Shown piece by piece: positions 16,958 through 26,440 of a stretch of 64,000 bases of DNA. The notes under the pieces are model-generated. The model did not search any database. It was not told where the DNA came from and worked only from the letters and a program-made list of their open reading frames with translations. The stretch is from IMG/VR virus record IMGVR_UViG_3300028734_000019, positions 1 to 64,000 of that record, one strand, 5' to 3'. A program made the position numbers and the translations under genes. Source of the DNA: a virus. The number at the start of each line of letters is the position of its first letter. Position 1 is the first letter of the stretch.

Positions 16958-18154
16958 ATGAAAAAAACGTATTCAGATTTCATGTTAAATGAAGCAGAAA
17001 CATCAACAGTAATTGCTCCTAGTGTCACAAAAAAAGAAGATACATCTAATAATACAACTTCCACTAATACAATCAAACCAGATGAGTCAGGTGAAGAAAA
17101 AACAGATGAACAATCACCTGATGAAACAAAAAAAAATGATGATACACCAGATACTGTAAGTTCAAGTTTTGATAATATAAAAGGTGAGGAAATAATAAAA
17201 GAAATTCATGATTTTTGGACAAATAAAATAATAACAGAAAATGAATTAAATTTTTCTGGTAATACACTAAAGATTCTTTATGTGAAACAAAAAAATTCAA
17301 AATACACTAAATATAAAGAAAGAATCAATGAAGTTATTAATGATAAGACAGCAGATTGTCAAAAACGATTGGATGATTCTGAAGTAGGAGACTTGTTTTT
17401 CTATAATGAATACCCAGTTAAATTAGAAAAAAAAGGATTAGGAGGAAAACCTAGTATTATTTCATTTTTTGAAAGAAAAAATGACGAAAATTATAATTCA
17501 AAAATAAAAGAAATAATAAATAGTAAAGATTATGTTGATAGTTCAAAATTGAAGGCATTTGAAAAAGGATTACGATTGGATGAATTTGAATTATTAACTG
17601 ATATAGATGAAAATCAAACATATCTATATGATGAACAGCCAGTTGAATTCACATTTGAAAATCATGCTATAAAAACTATGGTTAACGCTGATACAAATCA
17701 ATCAATTAGTTTAGTAGATAAAAACAATGACCCTATATTTGATATTACTAAATTGAAAATATATAATGAATCTAATAAATCAAATAATACCACTACAACA
17801 ACTACAACAGATAGTCAAAAACTGACATTAGTTAAAAACCCAGGTACAGGAACATCAGGAGCAAGTACAGTTGCAACAGGAACATCAGGAACAAGTACAG
17901 TTGAGCCAGGAACATCAGGAACAAGTACAGTTGAGCCAGGAACATCAGGGACAAGTACAGTTGCACCAGGAACATCAGGAGTGAGTAAAGGTACATCAGG
18001 TACAAGTACAGTTGAAGCAGGAACATCAGGAGTGAGTAAAGGTACATCAGGAACAAGTACAGTAACAAATTCTGATAACCCCCATGTTATGTCTAGTAAA
18101 GAATTTAAAAATAGTGAAACTCTACGTAGAGCTAAAAATAAACATCAAAATTAA
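16958..18154 (+). CDS. Capsid-targeted Thr/Ser-rich repeat protein
   Basis: 398 residues. The start MKKTYSDFMLNEAE is the closest match in the window to T4 internal-protein capsid-targeting sequences (MKTYQEF.AEA), with L-N-E as the expected cut site. It continues with a Thr/Asp/Glu-rich disordered part, a globular middle (about 70-260) and a C-terminal Gly-Thr-Ser repeat region of about 80 residues. Predicted to be packaged in the head or to be a virion fibre/linker; inferred from the N-terminus and position. Confidence 0.65.
   Translation: MKKTYSDFMLNEAETSTVIAPSVTKKEDTSNNTTSTNTIKPDESGEEKTDEQSPDETKKNDDTPDTVSSSFDNIKGEEIIKEIHDFWTNKIITENELNFSGNTLKILYVKQKNSKYTKYKERINEVINDKTADCQKRLDDSEVGDLFFYNEYPVKLEKKGLGGKPSIISFFERKNDENYNSKIKEIINSKDYVDSSKLKAFEKGLRLDEFELLTDIDENQTYLYDEQPVEFTFENHAIKTMVNADTNQSISLVDKNNDPIFDITKLKIYNESNKSNNTTTTTTTDSQKLTLVKNPGTGTSGASTVATGTSGTSTVEPGTSGTSTVEPGTSGTSTVAPGTSGVSKGTSGTSTVEAGTSGVSKGTSGTSTVTNSDNPHVMSSKEFKNSETLRRAKNKHQN
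17846..18064 (+). repeat. Imperfect tandem repeat encoding GTSGTSTVEP-type units
   Basis: Units of 30 bp (with 15-bp half units) built on GGAACATCAGGAACAAGTAC encode G-T-S-G-T/V-S-T/K-V/G. The reverse strand is open only because of this composition. Likely flexible linker and prone to copy-number change. Confidence 0.85.
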
Positions 18155-18155
18155 A

Positions 18156-18590
18156 ATGATACATATAAATAATTACGAAATTTTTTTAGAAAACGGAATG
18201 AATAATCCTAACACTACACAAGGTTATATAAATTCATTATCAAATAAAACAAAATTAAAACCAGTTCAAAATAACAATAATCATCAGACAAATAACAATA
18301 AACCAACAGATGGTGTGGATAATATTTTAATAGATACTGAACAACAAAAACAAACCATTTTAGCAAAGAAAGATGTTATTGAAAAAGGATTGTTACAAAA
18401 TATTCAAGATCTAGAGCCAGAAAATCAAAAAGAAGTAAAAACACAAGTTCAAGATTATAAAAATCAAGTACAAGAATTTGATAAAACAGTACAGCAAATA
18501 GATAAATTAAATCAAACACTTAAAAAATCTAATATTAACTCAGTTCCAAACCCTAATATGAAAAAAGTAAGAACCCAAAATAATCTTTAA
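18156..18590 (+). CDS. Small Gln/Asn-rich protein with capsid-targeting-like start
   Basis: Start at 18156 (one base after the previous stop) gives MIHINNYEIFLENGMNN, with F-L-E fitting the prohead protease rule. 144 residues, Gln/Asn/Lys-rich; residues 60-120 form a probable coiled coil (EKGLLQNIQDLEPENQKEVK...). Likely a scaffold-like or internal head component; inference from context. Confidence 0.6.
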   Translation: MIHINNYEIFLENGMNNPNTTQGYINSLSNKTKLKPVQNNNNHQTNNNKPTDGVDNILIDTEQQKQTILAKKDVIEKGLLQNIQDLEPENQKEVKTQVQDYKNQVQEFDKTVQQIDKLNQTLKKSNINSVPNPNMKKVRTQNNL

Positions 18591-18596
18591 TTATAA

Positions 18597-21587
18597 ATGT
18601 CTAAAATAGATGAAAAATACATAGAATCATTAGATACATTCACTACCGCATTAGAGAAAATTGTGGAAATATTAAAAGAACAGCAAAAAACTGGCAAATC
18701 AGACGTCGTTAATGATTTTTTAAAGACTCCTATGAATGATTTGAGTCATGTAGTAAAGGATTTACAGAAAATTACAGAAGACGGATTTAAAAATGTCAAA
18801 ACTGATAATGAAAAAATATTACAGAAAATTGATGGAATAAAGAAGCAAAAAGAATCTGGAATGTTTGGTAGCATAGAAGATCCTAAGAACAAAAATAAGA
18901 TTGTTGATGGTATAAAAGTTGTTGTTTTAATTGCTGCAGGAGTTTTAGCGTTAGGATTGGCATTTAAAATAATAGGAAAAGTAGATTTTCTATCAGTTGT
19001 CGCGTTATCAGTATCTATGATAGCTATGTCATTGGCATATAGTAAAATAGCGGACATAAAAAATTTAAAATATACTAATATACTGTTAATTTCATCTATT
19101 ATGCCATTGATGGCAATTGGCTTAGCATTGTCTGGCTACATATTAAAAGGAATGCCAGACTTTTCAGTAATGCAATCAATGTCAATTCTTCTAATTAGTA
19201 CCGCAATGGGATTAGCTGCGTATCTTATAATGAAATCAGTGTCTAAAATTAGTAGTTCATCATTAAAAATGGTACCATTGCTACCTTTAATATTACCAAT
19301 GATAGCATGGGGCATTGTAAAATCTTCTCATATTTTAAAAGGGGTTGAAAATATATCTTTTATGCAAGTATTATCTGTAGGTATGATAGGATTGGCTTTG
19401 GGTGTAGCAACTATTGGAATTTCTTTAGCATTAAAAGGATTAAAAAATGTGACATATAAAGAAATGTTGGCATTGCCTTTTATGATACCATTAATAGCAG
19501 GAGGTATAGTTTTAGCAAGTGAAATATTTAAAGGATTTGTTCCAATTAGTAATCCATTAGATTTATTAATTGGTAGTGCTGTTATTGGATTATCGTTGCT
19601 GTTTTTTACTCCCGCAATTTATTTTTTAGGTAAAATGAAATTGGAAGATGTTATTACTGGAACATTAATGATTTTGCCAATGTCTATTGCTATTACACAA
19701 TCTAGTATAATTTTTAGTGAATTTATATCTCTTTCTGATCCATTAAATGTTGTATTAAGTACATTAGCAATGGGTATATCAATATTAATTTTTACACCTA
19801 CAGTTATGTTGTTAGGTAAATTATCTCTTTCTGATTTGCTTGTTGGTATAGCAGGAAGTATATTAACATCTATTGCTATTGTAGTCGTTGCTAATATATT
19901 TTCATCATTGCCTACTAATATGATAGCACCTGATTTTATGTGGACATTATCTGCTGGATTAGCAATTGGAGGATTTGCTCTTATTGCTGCTGGAGTTGGA
20001 TTATTTGCTGGAACTAATCCATTTTTCTGGATTGGTCTTGCTGCTATTCTTGCTGTTGCTGGAATTATGGTTCTTGTTTCACATATAATACCAACTGGTG
20101 ATTATACTAAATATCCACCTTTGGATTGGGCATTAGGAGTAGGTGGATCATTAATTGCGTTTAGTTCTGCTATGGTGATAGCATCCGCTGGTAGTATTGC
20201 AGGAGCGATATCAAAAATATTTACTGGTGAAGAAAACCCTTTAATTAAAATAGCAAATACAATGGTTGAAGTATCTTTATTATTACAAAGTGGTAAATGG
20301 GATAGTGGTTATCCAAAATTGGAATGGTCATTGGGAGTTGGTACAGCACTCACATTATTCGCTGCTGCTTATGTTGCTATTACAGGATTGCAAGGAATTA
20401 ATAAAGTATTTTCATTTTTGACTGGTACCAAAGCCCAAAGTTTTAATGATTTTGTAATATCAGCAGCAGGAGCAATGAAAACTGCAAATTCAGAATTATC
20501 TGGTGTTAATTGGAGTACAGCAGGTAGTTATCCATCTAAAGATTATGCTGATGGAGTTGGTGAATTATTAAAATCATTCGCTGAAACATATGCAATAGTA
20601 TCTATCGCAGGCGCTAATATATTTAGTGTGAATCCTGAAAGTTTCAATGTATTTGTTAAAAACGCTGCTTCTTCTATGGTTACAGCAAAAACAATATTAG
20701 ATTCTACAAATTGGAATAATGCTGGACATCCAACTAAAGAATATTCAGAAGGAATTGGTAGCTTTCTTATATCTATGGCTACAGCATATTCTAAAGTTAA
20801 TGATATAGGAATAATGGATATTATAGCTAGATTATTTAATGTTGGTGGTAATAAAATGACAATAACAGATTTTGTGAGAGAATCATCAAATTCAATAGTT
20901 TTAGCATCAAATATATTATCAGACGGTAATTTTACTAATATTCCAGATGCAACTTATTTAACAAATTTTAATAATTTTATAGTTTCAATGGCTAAAAATA
21001 TAAATGATTTTGCAGTAAATATAAATGATGTGATGAATTTTACAAATAATTTAGGTATGCTATTTCCATCTTTAATATTATTGTCAAATGCAACACAAAA
21101 TCCTTTATCAGAACTTTATATTCAAGGATTTGATAAATTAGTTAAATTATTAGATAATATGCCAGATAAAAGTGTTCAAATACATAAATTGGCAGACTCG
21201 TTTGTTGATTTATCTAATTCTTTGAAAGATATTACAACATTTGATAATTTATCAAAAGTTTCAGCTAGTGTTGTTTTATTGAGTGCTGTTGATGATGCAA
21301 AATTGCAAATAGTTCTTGATAAATTAAAAGATAATCAAGATACAATAAAAACTATTTATGGTAACTCTGATTCTACTCCTAATTTAATGAAAACAATTGG
21401 TAATGCATTTAATAACTTAACAGGATCCGATAAAATAGAAGATGAGAAAAAAGCAAAAGAACCTATGGTAGTTGTCACTAAAATTGAACCTCAATTTTAT
21501 TCTGAAATATCTGAGGTTAGAAAATTATTAAAATCAATTAAAAATTCTTTAGATAAGCCAGCACCAGCATCTAGCTTTCATAGATAA
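18597..21587 (+). CDS. 996-residue hydrophobic protein, tape-measure or injected membrane-protein candidate
   Basis: Residues 1-100 are helical and charged (coiled coil); residues 100-620 contain roughly a dozen or more hydrophobic segments rich in Gly, Ala, Ile and Leu, interspersed with repeated short blocks (e.g. PLDWALGVG and KLEWSLGVG, YADGVGELLKSF and YSEGIGSFLISM), indicating an internally repeated fold; residues 620-996 are amphipathic helices ending in a Pro/Ala tail. It is the largest gene here and follows candidate head genes. Tape-measure proteins often have this character, but a membrane-spanning channel is equally compatible. Confidence 0.5.
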   Translation: MSKIDEKYIESLDTFTTALEKIVEILKEQQKTGKSDVVNDFLKTPMNDLSHVVKDLQKITEDGFKNVKTDNEKILQKIDGIKKQKESGMFGSIEDPKNKNKIVDGIKVVVLIAAGVLALGLAFKIIGKVDFLSVVALSVSMIAMSLAYSKIADIKNLKYTNILLISSIMPLMAIGLALSGYILKGMPDFSVMQSMSILLISTAMGLAAYLIMKSVSKISSSSLKMVPLLPLILPMIAWGIVKSSHILKGVENISFMQVLSVGMIGLALGVATIGISLALKGLKNVTYKEMLALPFMIPLIAGGIVLASEIFKGFVPISNPLDLLIGSAVIGLSLLFFTPAIYFLGKMKLEDVITGTLMILPMSIAITQSSIIFSEFISLSDPLNVVLSTLAMGISILIFTPTVMLLGKLSLSDLLVGIAGSILTSIAIVVVANIFSSLPTNMIAPDFMWTLSAGLAIGGFALIAAGVGLFAGTNPFFWIGLAAILAVAGIMVLVSHIIPTGDYTKYPPLDWALGVGGSLIAFSSAMVIASAGSIAGAISKIFTGEENPLIKIANTMVEVSLLLQSGKWDSGYPKLEWSLGVGTALTLFAAAYVAITGLQGINKVFSFLTGTKAQSFNDFVISAAGAMKTANSELSGVNWSTAGSYPSKDYADGVGELLKSFAETYAIVSIAGANIFSVNPESFNVFVKNAASSMVTAKTILDSTNWNNAGHPTKEYSEGIGSFLISMATAYSKVNDIGIMDIIARLFNVGGNKMTITDFVRESSNSIVLASNILSDGNFTNIPDATYLTNFNNFIVSMAKNINDFAVNINDVMNFTNNLGMLFPSLILLSNATQNPLSELYIQGFDKLVKLLDNMPDKSVQIHKLADSFVDLSNSLKDITTFDNLSKVSASVVLLSAVDDAKLQIVLDKLKDNQDTIKTIYGNSDSTPNLMKTIGNAFNNLTGSDKIEDEKKAKEPMVVVTKIEPQFYSEISEVRKLLKSIKNSLDKPAPASSFHR

Positions 21588-21652
21588 TTAACTACAATAA
21601 TACGTCTTTCAAGTAAACTTTAAATTATTTTTAATCTATATGTAATTGAAGT

Positions 21653-21722
21653 AAATAATTTGATATTAATAAATATCAAATTATTTATTGATATAGGCAC
21701 ATTTGAACCTATATCAATAAAT
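21653..21722. terminator. Two overlapping perfect hairpins
   Basis: First hairpin: 15-bp stem 21653-21667 / 21672-21686. Second hairpin: 15-bp stem 21683-21697 / 21708-21722. They share bases 21683-21686, so only one can form fully at a time. They lie between the 996-residue gene and 21743, in a gap of about 155 bases. Termination is likely; the mutual exclusivity could also be regulatory. Confidence 0.7.
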
Positions 21723-21742
21723 ATATAAATAAAAAATAAGAC

Positions 21743-22168
21743 ATGAAAAGATTTTTATATTTGATAAGATATTTTAAGCTTCTTAAGAAGAATAAAAAAG
21801 TTTTGGAAGAATCAAGAATTAATAAAAATATTAATCCTTACGGTATTCAGTATGATTGGATAGGTAGATTATATACAGTATTAAACTTACCTTTAGATGA
21901 TAAAGAAAATATTGATAAGTATGGCTACTATTATGTTGATAATATGGTTAGAAATCATGTGATTGAAATTAATAATTTTTTATTTGAATTAGGAATGCTA
22001 GAATATGTTGAATTAGATACAGATAATATTCAACAAATTGATGATTTAAATATAAGAATAGTATTGAAGTTTAAATATCTAAATACTAAATTTATTGCAA
22101 GATTCATTATAGTATCAATAATCTCATTAATTTTATTTGGAATGTTTTCTTTATTATTTTTATTATAA
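21743..22168 (+). CDS. C-terminally anchored membrane protein
   Basis: 141 residues; basic N-terminus (KRFLYLIRYFKLLKKNKK), soluble middle, and a single hydrophobic segment at the extreme C-terminus (about 118-141, IIVSIISLILFGMFSLLFLL). A tail-anchored arrangement. No family recognised. Confidence 0.7.
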   Translation: MKRFLYLIRYFKLLKKNKKVLEESRINKNINPYGIQYDWIGRLYTVLNLPLDDKENIDKYGYYYVDNMVRNHVIEINNFLFELGMLEYVELDTDNIQQIDDLNIRIVLKFKYLNTKFIARFIIVSIISLILFGMFSLLFLL

Positions 22169-22209
22169 ACTTTATTAAATAATTACAATATATTTAAAAA
22201 ACAAAAAAC

Positions 22210-22647
22210 ATGGCAAAAGAACAATATCACGAATTAGCAGATTATATTATAGACTATTTTAAAGTCTTAGAAGAAAAATTGTGCATCCCAATAAATTTAA
22301 AATTTGTATTTCAAGCGGATGATAAACAAAAAACATTAATAAAAATAGTTAAAATTAATGATAGATATGTAAGTTTATTAAATGCTGAACTTTTAGTCAG
22401 TTTTAATGAAAATTTTTATGACGCATTTGATGATGAAATAAAAAACATTTTAATTGATCAAGAGTTGGCATTAATTGAAACAGATCTTGATAAAGGAACT
22501 ATAAAATTAGGTAAAGCAGATTTAGTAACATCATACGGTATTATTAATAGATATGGAGTTGAAGCAGTTGAAAGAGCAAATAAATGTAGAGATTTATATA
22601 ATAGTCAACAAGCTGAAAAAGAAAAAGAAACAAAAGCAAATAGATAA
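22210..22647 (+). CDS. Putative degenerate phage metallopeptidase-like protein
   Basis: 145 residues. The segment IDQELALIETDLDKGTIKLG...VTSYGIINRYG (about residues 80-115) resembles the region of the phage metallopeptidase family where H-E-L-x-H...D...H-D-V...I-x-x-R-Y-G is expected. Here the zinc-binding His positions read Gln, Ala and Ala-Asp, so if the relation is right the enzyme is inactive. The resemblance is from memory of the family and needs a profile search. Confidence 0.4.
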   Translation: MAKEQYHELADYIIDYFKVLEEKLCIPINLKFVFQADDKQKTLIKIVKINDRYVSLLNAELLVSFNENFYDAFDDEIKNILIDQELALIETDLDKGTIKLGKADLVTSYGIINRYGVEAVERANKCRDLYNSQQAEKEKETKANR

Positions 22648-22671
22648 AATAAAAACAAAAAACAAAAATAA

Positions 22672-23457
22672 ATGATAATGGAAGAAAAAAAATTTTTTAA
22701 TTTTAACGGTGATGAAGCATTCGATTTAAATACAGAATATACAAATTTATTTGTAGATGGAGATAACCAAAAAATTAGTACAAACGATAATAAAATTAAA
22801 GATGCTGAAAAGATTATTTCAGAAACAGGACAGAAATATATTGAAAGTAAATCCCTTCAAAAATATGAATACCTATTTACCAATTTAGATTTATTTTTAA
22901 ATAGATTTCAAACTGATTCAGTAGAAGTAAAATCTATGACTAAAGAAGATAGAGATAAATTGTTTGGATATGGTAGAGAACTATTCTCAACATATCAAAC
23001 TCAATATAGTTCATTGAATTTTAATTTTGAACTCTCTATTAAAGAGTGGAATTATATGGATAATATATTAACAAAAAAATTGTCATATAATGGAAATGAA
23101 CTTTTCAATTTTTGGGAACTTTTCACCAAATTTATTGATCCAACAAGAAATTATATCAAAAGTTTACCAAAAGGAATCGAATCATTCGTTCCAGCTTGCT
23201 CAATACAAAGTTTAGTTTTAGTTAGTCACTTGTTGATGAAACATGAAGAAAAAGGATCAACTGATCATTTCTTTTATTTTAAAAATGTATTAACTGAAGT
23301 TGGTTTGATGACAAGACTTTTTAATGCTTATGGAGTAGTATTAGAAAGATACACCAATATGTTTAACAATTGGGTAGATGCATTAAATACTATGGACGGA
23401 TATAATAACATAGATAGAATAGATGAACCAGGAACAGTATCAGAAACACAGCAATAA
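22672..23457 (+). CDS. Unknown 261-residue protein of the structural cluster
   Basis: Helix-rich, aromatic-rich protein with no recognised motif; a Trp-containing pair of helices at about 120-160 and a hydrophobic helix near 180-200 (SIQSLVLVSHLLMKH). The start could also be two codons later (MEEKKFF). It lies in a plus-strand run with short gaps (20-40 nt) to its neighbours, so likely co-transcribed with 22210 and 23423. Structural role is a guess from position. Confidence 0.7.
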   Translation: MIMEEKKFFNFNGDEAFDLNTEYTNLFVDGDNQKISTNDNKIKDAEKIISETGQKYIESKSLQKYEYLFTNLDLFLNRFQTDSVEVKSMTKEDRDKLFGYGRELFSTYQTQYSSLNFNFELSIKEWNYMDNILTKKLSYNGNELFNFWELFTKFIDPTRNYIKSLPKGIESFVPACSIQSLVLVSHLLMKHEEKGSTDHFFYFKNVLTEVGLMTRLFNAYGVVLERYTNMFNNWVDALNTMDGYNNIDRIDEPGTVSETQQ

Positions 23458-23785
23458 TAAGGAGATTTTTGATGAAATAAGAGACATAATATATAATAAT
23501 AGCGAAAATGCTATTGATATAAGTGATGTTAAGATATCTTCATTGAAAAATCTTTATATTATTGATGAGATAAAAAATCTCAAGGTTATCGAATTAGATA
23601 ACCTTGATGATTTTATGTCTTATGTAAATTATGATCACTACTTGATATTTAAATATAATAATTCTTATTATTTCTGTGATACAGAACTTGCATCGTATTT
23701 AGATAAACTTAGTTTAATTAAAATAACTGATTTTAGCTTATATCTCAGAAAAGATAAAATAAATAAAATAGAGAATTTTAATTGA
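23423..23785 (+). CDS. Small unknown protein overlapping the previous gene
   Basis: 120 residues; begins 34 bases before the previous stop in another frame. No later in-frame ATG gives a sensible length, so the overlap is accepted, though a non-ATG start nearer 23457 is possible. Alternating Ile/Leu strands and a Tyr-rich part (NYDHYLIFKYNNSYYFCD) suggest a beta-rich fold. Confidence 0.65.
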   Translation: MNQEQYQKHSNNKEIFDEIRDIIYNNSENAIDISDVKISSLKNLYIIDEIKNLKVIELDNLDDFMSYVNYDHYLIFKYNNSYYFCDTELASYLDKLSLIKITDFSLYLRKDKINKIENFN

Positions 23786-23819
23786 TTAATCAATTAATAT
23801 AAAATAAAAACATAAAAAT

Positions 23820-24146
23820 ATGCCAAAATCAAAAAATAGAAAAGGACACGATTCTAAAGTTAGAAAATATAACGAAAATAAGAAAGTACAGCAAGAAATA
23901 TTGAAGAAGAAAATGATGGAAAATTATATTAAACTTCAACAGGAGATTATGGCTGGACAAGCACATACATCAACAGAAGATGCTATTGATTCAGATATAA
24001 ATATTGATGAATTGAATACTATAGATGATATATCATTAATTGATATTGATAATCTAAGTGTTATACCAGAAGTAGTTGAAGAAAGTATAATTTCTCCTGA
24101 ATCGGTAGAAATTGTTGATGCTGAATTAGTCGATACTAATAAATAA
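23820..24146 (+). CDS. Small protein with basic N-terminus and acidic tail
   Basis: 108 residues. The start MPKSKNRKGHDSKVRKYN is strongly basic and resembles a small conserved phage protein type; the C-terminal half is acidic (Asp/Glu/Ile). Such bipolar proteins often bind nucleic acid through the N-terminus. No further assignment. Confidence 0.7.
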   Translation: MPKSKNRKGHDSKVRKYNENKKVQQEILKKKMMENYIKLQQEIMAGQAHTSTEDAIDSDINIDELNTIDDISLIDIDNLSVIPEVVEESIISPESVEIVDAELVDTNK

Positions 24147-24155
24147 TTTAATTAT

Positions 24156-25196
24156 ATGATAACCATAACAAACAATAAAATCTATTATAGCGAAGAATCA
24201 ATTTTATACCTAGATTCAATAGATAATGCTGATGTTATTGACCCAAACGATATATTACTTTTTTTGTCAGATACTGTTGAATTAGGTGAGAATTTAATAT
24301 TTAAAAGATTGTTTGATATTATATCACATAATGTTAATGATTTTAATGATATTTTTTATTCATCATTAGATGGATATTATATTGATCCATTTTTACAAGA
24401 AATTGAAAATAATCCAACTGACAAACTTGATATGGATTATCTAGAAGTTAATTGGAGCTGTAATAAGTATGATAATGAATTAAATGTAACATCTACAATT
24501 CACGGCGTATCAAATAACAATTCTGATTTTTATTCAATAGACTTTGTATCTCTTAATAATTTAAAAAAATTAAACATTTCACTCAATAAAAATTTCACTG
24601 TATATGATTATAATAAATTGATAGAGGGTAAAAATGAAGAAGATTCAAAATTTGAGTTAGGAGAAAAAACATTTACATTATTTGATTTGTATAACGCAAT
24701 ATTTAGTGAAATAACATTTCATGGTGGTCCTCTTGATAAAAAAGAAAGATTTGAAGAGCTAGAAAAATGTATTGAAGACGAAGATATTAATCCTGAAGAA
24801 TATAAAGAATTGAAAAGTTCTACACTAAATGATTTGATTGACAAATATGAAAAAGAGGATAAATATTTGGTTAAATATAAAGAGTTTAGAAGTAGAGTTG
24901 ATGAGAATAGAATTCAAATTAATGAAAATTTATCAAAATTGAAAGATTGTTTGTTAAATAAATTGAAGATTTATGATGATATTTATAACTGTGAAGGTAG
25001 TATAAAAAAATATTATAAAAAACTAACTAATATTGAATTTAATATGCAAACTCTTTACGGAGAAGATGAAGATATATTATTTCATAAATTTTGGCAAACT
25101 CCAAGATGTACATGTCCAAAAATTAATAATATTGAAATTTATCCTTCAAAAAAATGTTTAATTGATGATAACTGTCCTATTCATGGTAAAAATTAA
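24156..25196 (+). CDS. Unknown 346-residue protein with C-terminal Cys cluster
   Basis: Acidic alpha/beta body; a helical charged part at about 200-290; the last 35 residues hold C-x-C...C...C-x-I-H (RCTCPKINN...KCLIDDNCPIHG), probably a zinc site. Ends just before the palindromic terminator at 25201. The gene is intact; no family recognised. Confidence 0.7.
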   Translation: MITITNNKIYYSEESILYLDSIDNADVIDPNDILLFLSDTVELGENLIFKRLFDIISHNVNDFNDIFYSSLDGYYIDPFLQEIENNPTDKLDMDYLEVNWSCNKYDNELNVTSTIHGVSNNNSDFYSIDFVSLNNLKKLNISLNKNFTVYDYNKLIEGKNEEDSKFELGEKTFTLFDLYNAIFSEITFHGGPLDKKERFEELEKCIEDEDINPEEYKELKSSTLNDLIDKYEKEDKYLVKYKEFRSRVDENRIQINENLSKLKDCLLNKLKIYDDIYNCEGSIKKYYKKLTNIEFNMQTLYGEDEDILFHKFWQTPRCTCPKINNIEIYPSKKCLIDDNCPIHGKN

Positions 25197-25200
25197 AAAA

Positions 25201-25238
25201 TTAAAAAAGCTTCATATTTAAATATGAAGCTTTTTTAA
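25201..25238. terminator. Perfect 38-bp palindromic bidirectional terminator
   Basis: TTAAAAAAGCTTCATATTT and its exact complement, between convergent genes. On the minus strand it also encodes the last residues (KKLHI and stop) of 25218-25499, so the C-terminal tail of that gene is written in terminator DNA. Confidence 0.9.
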
Positions 25239-25499
25239 TTTCTCTTTTCTTGTGTGCTTAATAGAAAACTCTAAACATTCTTCTGAAATACTTTCATAAG
25301 TTACTCCATTTATTGTCTTATTTGTCATCATTCCTATGTTATCAGAGTCCCAATAATCAGTATAGTAACAATTACCATATTCTGAAAATCCAATAATTGA
25401 CATAGGAATTTTATGATACCAAGGATATTCTTTAATGTCATTGCAAATTTCAGAACAAATAACAATGTCACCTATTTTAAATTTTCTTTCCATTTTCAA
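25218..25499 (-). CDS. Small SH3-like barrel protein with RKEKLKKLHI tail
   Basis: 93 residues. FKIGDIVICSEICND near the start is the G-D-x-V-x-C pattern shared with at least four other small proteins here (55855, 58452, 58772, 62485), predicting a small beta-barrel. It ends THTRKEKLKKLHI, a member of the C-terminal tail family. Overlaps the next upstream gene by 23 nt. Function unknown. Confidence 0.75.
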   Translation of the reverse strand: MKMERKFKIGDIVICSEICNDIKEYPWYHKIPMSIIGFSEYGNCYYTDYWDSDNIGMMTNKTINGVTYESISEECLEFSIKHTRKEKLKKLHI

Positions 25500-25773
25500 T
25501 TGAATCTAAATGCTCTTTTTCAACTTCAGTCCATTTTTGAATAGGACATGTTCCTCCGATATCTTGATATGTTTTAGGTGTGAATATTTTTGCTTTTAAC
25601 GCACAGCCACATAAATTACATCTTGCAAATATATCAATCTCTCCTATATTTAACATCTCTTTATGCTCACACCCATCACATATTTCAATTCTTTTACTTG
25701 CAAGATCTGATTGCTCATCATTTGGGTTGAATGATATTCTCCAAGATTTGAAAATTTCTTCAATTTTATTCAT
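25477..25773 (-). CDS. Small zinc-ribbon-like protein
   Basis: 98 residues with C-x-x-C (ICDGCEHK, about residue 32), C-x-x-C-x-C (RCNLCGCAL, about 52) and a final CPIQKW: five or six Cys arranged as in small phage zinc proteins of the form C-x-x-C...C-x-x-C-G-C...C-P-x-x-K-W. Probably binds one or two zinc ions. Role unknown. Confidence 0.75.
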   Translation of the reverse strand: MNKIEEIFKSWRISFNPNDEQSDLASKRIEICDGCEHKEMLNIGEIDIFARCNLCGCALKAKIFTPKTYQDIGGTCPIQKWTEVEKEHLDSIENGKKI

Positions 25774-25848
25774 TTATTTAATTTTTTAATTTTAAGTTTA
25801 TTAATTAACTTATATATAAAATTAAATTAGTCCAAATTGATTTTTTTG

Positions 25849-25920
25849 TATGCCTAGAAGGACTCGAACCTTCAACTCATCATCCGTAGTGATACGTGTT
25901 ATCCATTACACTATAAGCAC
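25849..25920 (-). tRNA. tRNA-Arg (ACG)
   Basis: Acceptor GTGCTTA/TAGGCAT (with two G-T pairs), D-stem GTGT/ACAC, anticodon stem TATCA/TGATG with loop CTACGGA giving anticodon ACG, T-arm GAAGG-TTCGAGT-CCTTC. No encoded CCA. Confidence 0.9.
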
Positions 25921-25934
25921 ATGTAAGTATTTAC

Positions 25935-26420
25935 TCATTTATTTTTAATGACTTGATTAATGTTTTTTAATTTTTCTTTTCTTGAGTATGCTAATTTGTA
26001 TTTCATAACTCCTTCTATTTTATTATTTAAACATTGTTCCATTAAATATTCAGATTGATGTATTACATATTCTTTAGAACATTTTTCAATACTATCTCCA
26101 TAATGATTAGTATCAAATCCTATCATCCAATAATTATCTAATTTTTTATAATTATCTATTGTTACATCACCATCAATTTCTAAATTATCAATCCATTCTA
26201 AAAATGATTTAGAATCAAAAAATTGACCATATGTTAATCCTCCATGTACACTTATTGTATTCATATCATCATATGAAACTCCATATGATGGATGATTATT
26301 AGGTATTAATATATAACCATTACCCCATCCGAATTCCATTTTTAATGAAAATGTACTTAGTAGAGGTAAATTTTTAGTGATATAATTCTCAATTACTAAT
26401 GTGTAAATTCCGTATTTCAT
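25935..26420 (-). CDS. Unknown 161-residue protein with SRKEKLKNIN tail
   Basis: An aromatic, Gly/Asn-rich alpha/beta protein. Ends AYSRKEKLKNINQVIKNK, a C-terminal tail family member with a short extension. Preceded by a clear Bacteroidota-type promoter (26441-26470), so this gene probably starts the transcript that runs into the small genes and tRNA-Arg at 25.2-25.9 kb. Confidence 0.75.
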   Translation of the reverse strand: MKYGIYTLVIENYITKNLPLLSTFSLKMEFGWGNGYILIPNNHPSYGVSYDDMNTISVHGGLTYGQFFDSKSFLEWIDNLEIDGDVTIDNYKKLDNYWMIGFDTNHYGDSIEKCSKEYVIHQSEYLMEQCLNNKIEGVMKYKLAYSRKEKLKNINQVIKNK

Positions 26421-26440
26421 GTTGATTTTTTAAATAAAAA

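Noticed and set aside
17832-18068. Open frame on the minus strand
   Set aside because: It is the antisense of the Gly-Thr-Ser repeat of 16958-18154; leucine/tyrosine repeats arise only from that composition.
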